Assembly (NCBI GenBank): GCA_022828085.1
Contig: JAJEIY010000036.1
Span: 1 to 64,000, forward strand
Direction: 5' to 3'
DNA length: 64,000 bases
Source of the DNA: Acidobacteriota bacterium
GTDB taxonomy: Bacteria > Acidobacteriota > Vicinamibacteria > Marinacidobacterales > Marinacidobacteraceae
In this document: positions 1 through 8,353 of the stretch, in pieces
Layout: the number at the start of each line of letters is the position of its first letter
How positions within the stretch are numbered: the first letter of the stretch is position 1
Notes under the pieces: model-generated
What the model saw: only the letters and a program-made list of their open reading frames with translations
Told to the model about the DNA's origin: nothing
Databases searched by the model: none
Made by a program: the position numbers and the translations under genes

Positions 1-20
1 CACCCGGTATTCCTCCCTCA

Positions 21-150
21 CGCGCCTTGTCAGCCGGGCGCCTCGCCGTTCTCGATGCTCACGCCAGTTCCACCACCGGCTGTTACGCGCCTTGTCAGCC
101 GGGCGCCTCGCCCGTCTCGGCGCTCACGTGGGTTTCACCACAGGCTGCTA
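21..150. repeat. Two imperfect 65-bp direct repeats (21-85 and 86-150)
   Basis: cgcgccttgtcagccgggcgcctcgcc is identical at 21 and 86; the remainder of the unit is similar but diverged. The array may extend left of the window. Confidence 0.6.
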
Positions 151-172
151 ATCCGCGCCATCCGCTGATAAC

Positions 173-1399
173 TTGCGATCCGTGACCGCGAAGCGCCGCC
201 TGCCGTCGCTCGGCAACCTGATGCTCATCGGAATGGGCGTCGGGGTGGCCGCCGGAATCCTCTTCGGCGAGAGCGCCACGCGGGCCGCGTTCCTTGGCGA
301 CATCTTCATCCGGCTGCTCACCCTCGTCGCCGTCCCGCTGGTCTTCTTCAACCTCATCGGAGCGCTCGCTTCCTCGGGGGCATCCGGAGGCGTCAGCCGG
401 CTGCTGCTTCGGATCGGGACTTTCTTTGCGCTGACCACCGTTGCCGCCCAACTGGTCGCGCTGGCGGTCGTCGGCCTGCTTCGTCCCGGAGCCGGCCTCG
501 CTCCTTCGGGAGAGGGCGAAACGGGTCCGGGGCCGACCGCCGTCCCGGGTTTCGAGGACTTCCTGTTCACCATGGTCCCCGACAACGCGCTCCGGGTTTT
601 CGTGGACGACCGGGTCACGGCGGTGGTGGTGCTCGGCCTGATGGTGGGTTTCGCCACCTGGGGTCTCGACCCGGAACGGCGCGCGGATATCACCCGTTTC
701 TTCGCTTCGGGGACCGCCCTGCTGCGGCAGCTTGTCTCGGGCGTTCTGTGGTTCGGACCGGTCGGTGTCGCCGCCCTCGCGGCGGCCAGCGTGGGCGAAT
801 ACGGAAGCTCGATTTTCGGTCCGCTCGGCGTATATATTGCGGCTGTCTGGATCGCGGACGTCGCGATCTTCGCTCTGTATTTCGCCGCCCTGCGCTTCCT
901 GGCGGCGACTTCCCCGCTGTCGTTCGTCCGGCGGACGGCGACCGTGTGGACGACCACCGTATCCACCTGCAGCAGCCTCGCGAGTCTCGGCGCCTCGCTG
1001 AACGCCGCCGAGAAGATGGGTCTGCCCCGCTCGACCTATGCCCTCACCTTGCCGCTCGGCGCCCAGTTCAACAAGGACGGGAGTTCCGTCCTGCTCGCCG
1101 GGATCGTCCTGTTCACCGCGCAGGCCGTCGGAGTGTCGTTCGGGGTCGGGGAACTGCTGGTGCTGATCGCCTTGGGAGCCCTTCTGTCGGCCGCCGCCCC
1201 GGGAGTGCCCAACGGAGGGCTGGTGAACCAGTTCCTGCTGCTCCGCGCCTTCGGGCTGCCGGTGGAAATCGGGGTGCTCGTCGCGGGCATCTATCGGCTC
1301 GTGGACATGCCCACCACCACCGCCAACATCATGGGTGACCTGGTGGGGACCATGGTCGTCAATAGCAGGGAAAAGGAGGACCCGACCGGTGTCCACTAG
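173..1399 (+). CDS. Dicarboxylate/amino acid:cation symporter (SDF family)
   Basis: 408-aa multi-TM ORF with SDF-family features (AVPLVFFNLIGAL; TTVSTCSSLASLGASLNAAEKMGLP; PLGAQFNKDGSS; NQFLLLRAFGLPVEIG). Confidence 0.88.
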   Translation: MRSVTAKRRLPSLGNLMLIGMGVGVAAGILFGESATRAAFLGDIFIRLLTLVAVPLVFFNLIGALASSGASGGVSRLLLRIGTFFALTTVAAQLVALAVVGLLRPGAGLAPSGEGETGPGPTAVPGFEDFLFTMVPDNALRVFVDDRVTAVVVLGLMVGFATWGLDPERRADITRFFASGTALLRQLVSGVLWFGPVGVAALAAASVGEYGSSIFGPLGVYIAAVWIADVAIFALYFAALRFLAATSPLSFVRRTATVWTTTVSTCSSLASLGASLNAAEKMGLPRSTYALTLPLGAQFNKDGSSVLLAGIVLFTAQAVGVSFGVGELLVLIALGALLSAAAPGVPNGGLVNQFLLLRAFGLPVEIGVLVAGIYRLVDMPTTTANIMGDLVGTMVVNSREKEDPTGVH

Positions 1400-2612
1400 T
1401 GCATTCGAGCCTGTCCGGAGCGCTCGCTCGCTCTATCCCGGGGCCGCCCGCCGGCCCTATCTGAACGTCGCGGTCCGCAGCCTGCTCGCCAGGCCGGTTC
1501 GCGAGGTCTGCGACCGGTACCTCGACGGCGCCATGGAGGGAGGACCCGACAAGGAGGAGCTGTTCGACACCGTGGAGCGGGGCCGCGCCCGGTTCGCCCG
1601 CTGGATCGGAGCGCACGCGGACGAGGTGGCATGGACACGCAACGTCACCGACGGCATGAATCTCTTCCTCACGGCCATCGACTGGCAGGACGGAGACGAG
1701 GTGGTCTATTGCCCCGACCTGGAACACCCGGCCAACGTGCTGCCGTGGCGGAACCTGGCGCTTCGCCGGGGGGTGACGCTCAAGGCGGTGCCCGCTGACG
1801 GAGGACGGTTGCCCTCCGTCCGGATGGCGGAGGCGGTCGGGCCCCGGACCCGCGTCATCGCGGCCGCCGCCGTTTCCTATTCGCCCGGGTTCGTCGCCGA
1901 CCTCGCCCCGCTCAAGGAGGCGCGGGACGCGTCCGGAGCGCGTCTGGTAGTGGATGCGGCCCAGTCCGTGGGCGTGCTCCGCACCGATGTGGACCGGATG
2001 GGCGCCGACGTGCTCGCGGTGGCCACCCAGAAATCGCTCTCGGCGTTCTATGGCACCGGCTTCCTGTATTGCCGCCGGGGCGTCGCCGAGGCGCTGAAGC
2101 CCGCCGCCCTCGGCCGTCACGGAGTGATTTTCAACGCTTCCGAGACCGCGCTGCCCGATGCCGGCATCCCCTACGCTCCCGGGGCCCGCCGTTTCGACCT
2201 CGGGAACTACAACTACCTGGGGGCGGTCGCCGCCGACCGGGCCCTCGCCATGCTGGAGTCGTTCGGGGCGCAGGCGATCGAAGAGCGAAGCCTCGGACTG
2301 TCGCGCCGCCTCGCGGATGGCCTCGCGGAACTCGATCTGCCGTTGACCGGGGGCGCTCCCGGACCCTGGCTTTCCCACATCGTCACCGTTGGGGCACTCG
2401 GCCGCCAGGGCGAACGCACGGTGAAGGATCCGGGGCTGGCCGATCTGTGGGCCCGCCTGAAGGCCGCCGACGTCGTCATGTCGGTGCGGCGCGCCGTCCT
2501 GCGCCTGTCGTGCTTCATCCACAACGACGAAGCGGACATCGACCGGGTGCTCGAGGTGGCCCGCGAGTGGCGCCGCGGGGCGGCCCGCCCGGCGCTGACG
2601 GAAGTGGCCTAG
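1389..2612 (+). CDS. Aminotransferase class V-fold PLP-dependent enzyme (cysteine desulfurase-like)
   Basis: GTG start at 1389 overlaps the upstream stop; VTDGMNLFLTAI, VDAAQSVGVLRTDVDRMGADVLAVATQKSLSAFYGTGFLY (Lys in the PLP region). Confidence 0.85.
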   Translation: MSTSAFEPVRSARSLYPGAARRPYLNVAVRSLLARPVREVCDRYLDGAMEGGPDKEELFDTVERGRARFARWIGAHADEVAWTRNVTDGMNLFLTAIDWQDGDEVVYCPDLEHPANVLPWRNLALRRGVTLKAVPADGGRLPSVRMAEAVGPRTRVIAAAAVSYSPGFVADLAPLKEARDASGARLVVDAAQSVGVLRTDVDRMGADVLAVATQKSLSAFYGTGFLYCRRGVAEALKPAALGRHGVIFNASETALPDAGIPYAPGARRFDLGNYNYLGAVAADRALAMLESFGAQAIEERSLGLSRRLADGLAELDLPLTGGAPGPWLSHIVTVGALGRQGERTVKDPGLADLWARLKAADVVMSVRRAVLRLSCFIHNDEADIDRVLEVAREWRRGAARPALTEVA

Positions 2613-2676
2613 AATTTCCGACCCGCAGTCACCGCCGCCCCGTGCGGCCCCCAACCCCTACAACGGAGAACGATCC

Positions 2677-3174
2677 ATGACGCGCATCGCTTCCTTCACG
2701 CTCGCCGCGCTGGCCGTCGCGGCGCTGGCCTTCGCCCATCCGCACTTCAACAAGACGGTTTCCACCACCATCGGCGAGGTGGAAGTCTCCGTCTCCTACA
2801 ACTCCACCGACGCCAACATGGAGCGCGTGGCGGCGGTCGAGGCCGGCACGTTCGTCAGTCCCCGCGGGCCGCGCCTGAACCTCTCGGCCGACGTGATGGC
2901 CGGCGATATGACGATCGCCGCCGGCGAATACACCATCGGCGTTCTCAAGGGTGAGGACGGTTCCTGGACCATGGCGCTCCACGAGGGCCGGATCCCGCGG
3001 GGAGAAATGCCCGACATGGGCAAGGTGATGAAGCTGGACTCGCGCTTCTCCGACCAGATGGGCACCGCCGATCACATGCTGATCGACATCACCGCGGGTT
3101 CCGGCGACTTCGCCGGAAAGCCGGTGCTGACGATCCACTTCGGCAACATGCACCTCCAGGCCGCGATCGGATAG
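2677..3174 (+). CDS. DUF2911-like secreted protein
   Basis: Signal peptide, then IAAGEYTIGVLKGEDGSWTMALHEG, a DUF2911-type motif. Confidence 0.6.
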   Translation: MTRIASFTLAALAVAALAFAHPHFNKTVSTTIGEVEVSVSYNSTDANMERVAAVEAGTFVSPRGPRLNLSADVMAGDMTIAAGEYTIGVLKGEDGSWTMALHEGRIPRGEMPDMGKVMKLDSRFSDQMGTADHMLIDITAGSGDFAGKPVLTIHFGNMHLQAAIG

Positions 3175-3203
3175 TCCGGCGAGCCGTCGCGCCCGCCGGC
3201 GGC

Positions 3204-4010
3204 CTACCGGCCGAAGACGAGCATCAGCGACAGGCCCGGCCCGCCGCCCCGGACGCTGGTGGGAACGGTGACCCGCACCTCGGGGAAGTCGGCGACCCAG
3301 CTCTCTTCTCCGTAGCCCGCGTATTGCCCCTCGGCGCGGATCGCGACGCGTTCGCCCAGACCCTTTTCGAACCCGACCCCCAAGGTCCAGGCGAGGAAGT
3401 CCAGGTCCCGAGGGTCGGCGCCGGACGTGAACTGGTCCGGAGTGCACGGAATCGGCGAAAGACACCCGTGCCAGTTGACCGTCACTTGCGCTGAGACCCG
3501 CCGCAGGCCGGCCAGGACATACACGCTCTCGTCGCGCGACCCCAGTCCGCCGGGGCTGCCGCCGAGACGAAACGTCAGCCCGTAGCTGTGCCGGTTCTCG
3601 AACGACCAGTCGTCCGGCCACACTTCGCCGAGCTGTCTTCCGGACGGGGAGGTGCCCGAACCGTCGAGCTGCGCTTCGAGCGTGCCGCGGTGAAACGCGA
3701 AGTCCGCTTCGGCGCTGGCAAACGTCCCGCCACCCAGCGGCCAGCGGTAGCCGGCCAGCAGCGCCAAGCCGGCCAGCGGACCGCTGGCGGACCCCTCGTC
3801 CTCGAACACCTCGCCGCGGCGCGGCGCCGGAACCAGGGTGTCCGGATCGGTGTTGTCGACGGCTTTTTCGTACGTGACCCCGGTGCGCTCGAGGGGCAGG
3901 GCGATCCCGAAACGAAGACCGCGGCGATCCTGCGCGGAAGCGGGTTCAGCCGGGCTGAGCCCTGCTGCGAGTCCGGCAACGAACGCGAGCAGCGTGCCGG
4001 TGCGGTTCAC
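3204..4010 (-). CDS. Predicted outer-membrane beta-barrel protein
   Basis: Signal peptide ending ASAQD; alternating amphipathic strands (GLRFGIALPL, GLALLAGYRWPLGGG); C-terminal LSLMLVFGR. Confidence 0.55.
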   Translation of the reverse strand: MNRTGTLLAFVAGLAAGLSPAEPASAQDRRGLRFGIALPLERTGVTYEKAVDNTDPDTLVPAPRRGEVFEDEGSASGPLAGLALLAGYRWPLGGGTFASAEADFAFHRGTLEAQLDGSGTSPSGRQLGEVWPDDWSFENRHSYGLTFRLGGSPGGLGSRDESVYVLAGLRRVSAQVTVNWHGCLSPIPCTPDQFTSGADPRDLDFLAWTLGVGFEKGLGERVAIRAEGQYAGYGEESWVADFPEVRVTVPTSVRGGGPGLSLMLVFGR

Positions 4011-4032
4011 GGTGCTTGGCTCCTCCCCCGCC

Positions 4033-6048
4033 TCAGGGTTCGAGCTGGCGGAGCAGGTTCTGCGCTTCCTGGGCGAACGGATCTTCGGCGGGAACGGAGC
4101 GCAGCAGGTCCCTCGCTTCCGGGATCCGCTGCTGCGAGAGGCGGGTCACCGCCATGAAGAAGCGGATTCCGGGCTGGTTGGAGTCCAGGTTGTAACTCTG
4201 TTCGAACGCCCTGCCGGCCGCCGCGGAGTTGCCGTCGAGGACGTGCAGCCGTCCCAGGTTGAGCTGCTGGGGCGCGTCGTCGGCGAAGAAGTTGCCGCGG
4301 ATCGCGTGCAGGCGCTTCGCCAGTTCGAAGCTCCTCTCGGCTTCTCCCGGAAGGGTGCGGATGCCGAGGTTGAGAAGCGAGATGGCCGCGTTCATCCGTA
4401 CGGAGCGGCGTTCATCCTGGACGCGGGCCACGAGGGTGTCCCGGATCTCGGAGGACGCGGTGTTCCCGGTCTCTCCCAGTTTCAGCGAAGCGACGGCCCG
4501 CACCAGGGGATGCGCATCGCCCGAGGCGGCGAGCAGGGCGCGGGTCGCCGGCTCCCGGGTCGCCGGGTCGGCAAGGTAGCGCCCGAGATGTCCGGCGGCG
4601 TTCGCGCGGTTGATGGGGCCCTCGCCTTCGTCGGCCGACATGGCGAGCAGGAGGTCGAGCGCCTCCCGGCTCAGCTCGCGCGCGCCGGTGTAGGCATCGG
4701 CCCGCCGTTCGATCTTCCGGCGGCGCGGCGTCTGGCCCCACCACTCGTCCATCCGCTCGGCCGCCCATTCGGGACTCTCGGCGGTGTGGCATTCGTTGCA
4801 GGCGTTGGGCACTCCGTATCGGGCGGTGTTCCGCGGCGAGGGGATCGAGATGCTGTGGTCGCGCATCTTCGCCCGGATGCTCGTCACGCTGCGCGGCATG
4901 TGGCACTCGACGCACGAACTGCCCTCGCTCTGGGCGGGGTGGAAGGTGTGCGCCGTGAGATCGGCGCCGATCGCCTCGTGGCAGCCGGTGCAGAGTCCGT
5001 TGTTGGTCGGGAGGAGCTGTTCGTTCTTCTCGATGTCCGGGCGGTGGGGATCGATGTGGCAACCCGTGCAGGTGGCGCCTCCCTCCACGAAGCACTCGCT
5101 CTGCCAGATGCCGAGCGTGTTGGTGGAGAACCGCCGGGTCTTCCCGTCGGGGTACCAGGTCGGGTCCTCGGAAGGCTCCTGGGTGTACTCGAGGATCGGG
5201 AAGAAATGGTCGAAGTAGTTGTCGCCGGCGGCGAACCCGAAGGCCATCTGGTCCCGGAACGAATGGCACTGGGCGCAGACCATCGAGTTCGTCTCGTGGT
5301 CCAGCCGGGTCTGCTGCACGATGTAGCTCGCGGGATCGTCACCGTAGAAGCCGAGGTTCATGTACTTGTCCACGTGCCGGCTGCCCGGTCCGTGGCAGCG
5401 CTCGCAGGTGGTGCCGAAGTCGAGCCAGGTGGTGTCGTAGCGGTCTTCCCCGGGGCGGAAGCCCTTGATCTGGTCGCTCACGTGGCAGCCGAAACAGTTC
5501 TTGTTCCAGAGCTGCACCGGGACGATGCCCTCCGCCTGGTCGGGGGCCGCGATCTCGAGGTTGTGGAACCACTCCCGGCGCAGCACGTCCCAGGTCGGCG
5601 GCAGCACGATGACCCGGCCGTCCTCGAGCGTCGTCAGGTAGTGCTGGATGCGGCGGTTCCCGAGCGTGTAGTCCACCCGGTGCTCGACGGGCTCCCCCGT
5701 GAAGAACGGCTCGGTGATGAAGTACCTGGAGCCGACCCGGCGGATCCGGTACTCCTCGCCGCGGAGCCTGAGGACTTCCTGGGAGAAGTCCCCGAGCACC
5801 TGGCCGGGGACGGCGGGCTGCACCATCTTGGAATGGCGCGAGGAGGTCCAGTCGTCATGGGCCTGCTCGTGGCAGGTCAGGCACTCGGCCGAACCCACCA
5901 TCATGGCGGGCTGTTCGGACAGGGGCGGGGGGACCGGCTGCGCCGCCTGAACCGCGGCCGCCGCGATGGGCGGTGAGCCGACGGAGGTGGCGAAGAGGCC
6001 GAGGGCCGCCAGAGCGGCCACGCCGGCGCAAGCGAGGACGAACCTCAC
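4033..6048 (-). CDS. Multiheme (8 x CxxCH) cytochrome c with HEAT/TPR-like C-terminal region
   Basis: CLTCH, CFGCH, CERCH, CAQCH, CTGCH, CTGCH, CVECH, CNECH; N-terminal signal; helical repeats at the C-terminus; start overlaps the upstream stop (ATGA). Confidence 0.88.
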   Translation of the reverse strand: MRFVLACAGVAALAALGLFATSVGSPPIAAAAVQAAQPVPPPLSEQPAMMVGSAECLTCHEQAHDDWTSSRHSKMVQPAVPGQVLGDFSQEVLRLRGEEYRIRRVGSRYFITEPFFTGEPVEHRVDYTLGNRRIQHYLTTLEDGRVIVLPPTWDVLRREWFHNLEIAAPDQAEGIVPVQLWNKNCFGCHVSDQIKGFRPGEDRYDTTWLDFGTTCERCHGPGSRHVDKYMNLGFYGDDPASYIVQQTRLDHETNSMVCAQCHSFRDQMAFGFAAGDNYFDHFFPILEYTQEPSEDPTWYPDGKTRRFSTNTLGIWQSECFVEGGATCTGCHIDPHRPDIEKNEQLLPTNNGLCTGCHEAIGADLTAHTFHPAQSEGSSCVECHMPRSVTSIRAKMRDHSISIPSPRNTARYGVPNACNECHTAESPEWAAERMDEWWGQTPRRRKIERRADAYTGARELSREALDLLLAMSADEGEGPINRANAAGHLGRYLADPATREPATRALLAASGDAHPLVRAVASLKLGETGNTASSEIRDTLVARVQDERRSVRMNAAISLLNLGIRTLPGEAERSFELAKRLHAIRGNFFADDAPQQLNLGRLHVLDGNSAAAGRAFEQSYNLDSNQPGIRFFMAVTRLSQQRIPEARDLLRSVPAEDPFAQEAQNLLRQLEP

Positions 6049-7715
6049 GAGGACGGCTCCGCCACGACGTGGATCCGGCGTGCGGCCGGGGCCTCGACCT
6101 CGCTGCTGGTGCCCGAAGGCCAGAGCACGGCGGCGGACACCGCCCGCCCGCCGGAGCCGAGGCCGAAAACCACCTCGAGCTGGTTCTGCGAGGCGTACCC
6201 GGTGGCGCTCTTCACGACGCGGGTCTCGCTGCGGGTCATGCCGGCCTCCTCGATGGCAACGGTGATCTTCGCACCGATTCCGTCCCGGTTCGAATTTCCC
6301 CCCCGGAGCCGGAATCCCACCCAGCCGTTCCGCTCGCCGCCGTCGTTCCGGAAGAGACGCGCCGGGCCGCCGTTCCCGCTGACCGCGAGGTCCGGATCGC
6401 CGTCGCCGTCGATGTCGCCGAAGGCCGCTCCCCGGGCCACCATGGGCCGGGCGAGATCCGGGGAGGCGGTGGTCACCTCGTCGAAACCGCCGTCCCCCCG
6501 GTTCCGGAAGAGATGGGGGGCCTGGCGGTAGCTGACCCGCTGCTGGACGGCGGCGATGTCGTTTTCGACGTGCCCGTTCGCAACGAAGATGTCCTGGCGT
6601 CCGTCGAGGTCGTAGTCGAAGAAGAAGGCCCCGAAGGCCAGCGTGAGGAGACTGTTGCGGCCGATCTCCGAGACGGGCGCCTGGTCGATGAAGAAGCCGA
6701 CGCCCTCGTTGTGGTAGAGCGAGACCATCTCGTTCGAGAAGTTCCCGATAACGAGGTCGGGCATGCCGTCGCCGTCGTAGTCCGAGGCGTCGATCCCCAT
6801 GGCGCCCCGGGCGGCGCCGTTCTCCGCGAAGGCGATCCCGGAGAGCACTCCGGCGTCCTCGAACCGCCCGCCGCCGAGGTTCCGGTAGAGATAGTTGGGC
6901 TGGGTGTCGTTCGCCACCGCGAGGTCGAAGAGCCCGTCGTCATCGAAATCGAGGACCGCGACGCCGAGTCCCTTCCCCCGGGGGTTGAAGAGTCCCGCCT
7001 CCCGCGTGACGTCGGTGAACCCCTCGACGCCGTCGTTCCGGTAGAGGATGGCGCTCGCCCCGTTGTACGACTCCGGGGTGCAGTAGCTCTTGTTCACCCC
7101 GTCGAGGGCGCAGAAGATGTCCTCCTCGATCGACCACTCCACGTAGTTCAGCAAGAAGAGATCCAGGTCTCCGTCCCGGTCGGCGTCGAGCCAGGTGGCG
7201 ACGCTCGAGAAGCCGGGATCCGCGACCGAGGCGGCGTGCGGCGCCTCCCGGAACACCCCGCCGCCCGTGTTCTCGAGCAGGCGGTTCGGCCCGAGGACGG
7301 TGAGATAGAGGTCCTGGTCCCCGTCGGCGTCGTAGTCGGCGATGGCCACGCCGATGCCGTAGAGCGGGGCGTCGAGGCCCGAGCCGGCGGTCGCATCCTC
7401 GAAGGTCCCGTCGCCCCGGTTCCGGTACAGCGCCGCGGTGGGCTCCGGTTCCGTCCGGTGTCCCGGCCACCGCCGGCTGTTCACGAAGAGCAGGTCCTGG
7501 TCGCCGTCGCCGTCGGCGTCGAAGAAAGCCACCCCGCTTCCCATGGTCTCCGGCAGGTACTTCTCGCCGAAGGCCCCGTTCTCGTGGACGAAGTCGATCC
7601 CGGCGGCCTCGGTCACGTCCACGAAACGCGGCTCCTGGGCGGCGACAGGCGCTCCCAGCAGAGCCGCAGCCAGGGCGGCGCCGGCCGCCGTCCGGAACCG
7701 CAGCGGTGCGCTCAC
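6045..7715 (-). CDS. CRTAC1/ASPIC-UnbV family FG-GAP (VCBS) repeat protein
   Basis: Repeated FDADGDGDQDLLFVN / DYDGDGMPDLVIGN motifs; UnbV_ASPIC-like C-terminus (GIGAKITVAIEEAG..QNQLEVVFGLG). GTG start at 7715 precedes a signal peptide. Confidence 0.88.
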   Translation of the reverse strand: MSAPLRFRTAAGAALAAALLGAPVAAQEPRFVDVTEAAGIDFVHENGAFGEKYLPETMGSGVAFFDADGDGDQDLLFVNSRRWPGHRTEPEPTAALYRNRGDGTFEDATAGSGLDAPLYGIGVAIADYDADGDQDLYLTVLGPNRLLENTGGGVFREAPHAASVADPGFSSVATWLDADRDGDLDLFLLNYVEWSIEEDIFCALDGVNKSYCTPESYNGASAILYRNDGVEGFTDVTREAGLFNPRGKGLGVAVLDFDDDGLFDLAVANDTQPNYLYRNLGGGRFEDAGVLSGIAFAENGAARGAMGIDASDYDGDGMPDLVIGNFSNEMVSLYHNEGVGFFIDQAPVSEIGRNSLLTLAFGAFFFDYDLDGRQDIFVANGHVENDIAAVQQRVSYRQAPHLFRNRGDGGFDEVTTASPDLARPMVARGAAFGDIDGDGDPDLAVSGNGGPARLFRNDGGERNGWVGFRLRGGNSNRDGIGAKITVAIEEAGMTRSETRVVKSATGYASQNQLEVVFGLGSGGRAVSAAVLWPSGTSSEVEAPAARRIHVVAEPSS

Positions 7716-7731
7716 GACCTCCACCGGATCA

Positions 7732-7908
7732 GAGGTCACGCCAGGCGGTCTTGTCTTCCTTCGAGTTCCACTCGTCCAACGTCGTCTGCACGCCTTCCAG
7801 GTACCCGTCCGAGGCGTCTCCGGCATCATCGGGAATCCCGTCGGCCGGGGATTGCAGGTCGGCCTTTGTAGCGGCGAGGTCGGCTTTGGTCGCGAGGGCG
7901 TGGGCCAT
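7732..7908 (-). pseudogene. Small chimeric remnant: coiled-coil TKADL repeat joined to an antitoxin-like tail
   Basis: MAHALATKADLAATKADLQSPADGIPDDAGDASDGYLEGVQTTLDEWNSKEDKTAWRDL; N-part resembles DUF1640-type coiled coils, C-part resembles antitoxin tails (EWNSxEDxxAxxDL). Confidence 0.4.
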
Positions 7909-8023
7909 GAGAGCGGTCTCGGGCAGGGCATTTAGCGTAACAACCTGTACGGCAAACCAACTGTGGGCCGAGCCTGGCGGGACGGTGGCACGCACACCCC
8001 GCCGCTCGTGAAGGTGGCGGAAC

Positions 8024-8077
8024 GGCTTGGAACGCCGACCTCCGGTCGGCACGCGCTGCGCAATCGCGCAGCGCACG
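8024..8077 (+). repeat. Two-hairpin intergenic element, copy A
   Basis: ggcttggaac + hairpin GCCGACC-TCC-GGTCGGC + hairpin GCGCTGCG-CAATCG-CGCAGCGC. Confidence 0.8.
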
Positions 8078-8177
8078 GCGCGGCGCCGACCCGCGGCACG
8101 GTTGTATCTCGGTGCGACGCAACACACGGAACGTTCCTGGACCTCGGTCGCTCAAGGCGCGTGGTGGAACGTCGTCC

Positions 8178-8224
8178 GCGGGCCGCCGGCCCGCTGTGCC
8201 GACCGGAGGTCGGCGTTCCAAGCC
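8178..8224 (-). repeat. Two-hairpin intergenic element, copy B (inverted relative to A)
   Basis: GCGGGCC-GCC-GGCCCGC then GCCGACC-GGA-GGTCGGC then gttccaagcc. Confidence 0.8.
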
Positions 8225-8353
8225 GGCGGAGCGATCGCGGCCGATGGCGGATCCGCGCCAGTGCATTCTCACCGCAGTCGGGCCGCGTCGGTCTCACCAC
8301 GGACTGCCAACGGATCGTGCCATTCCGGGACAGAAGGAGCGGTTCGCCAGGCC

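Noticed and set aside
3838-5976. 712-aa plus-strand ORF antisense to the octaheme cytochrome
   Set aside because: Shadow ORF of a high-GC gene; the minus-strand frame has eight CxxCH and a signal peptide, while this frame has no recognisable domain.
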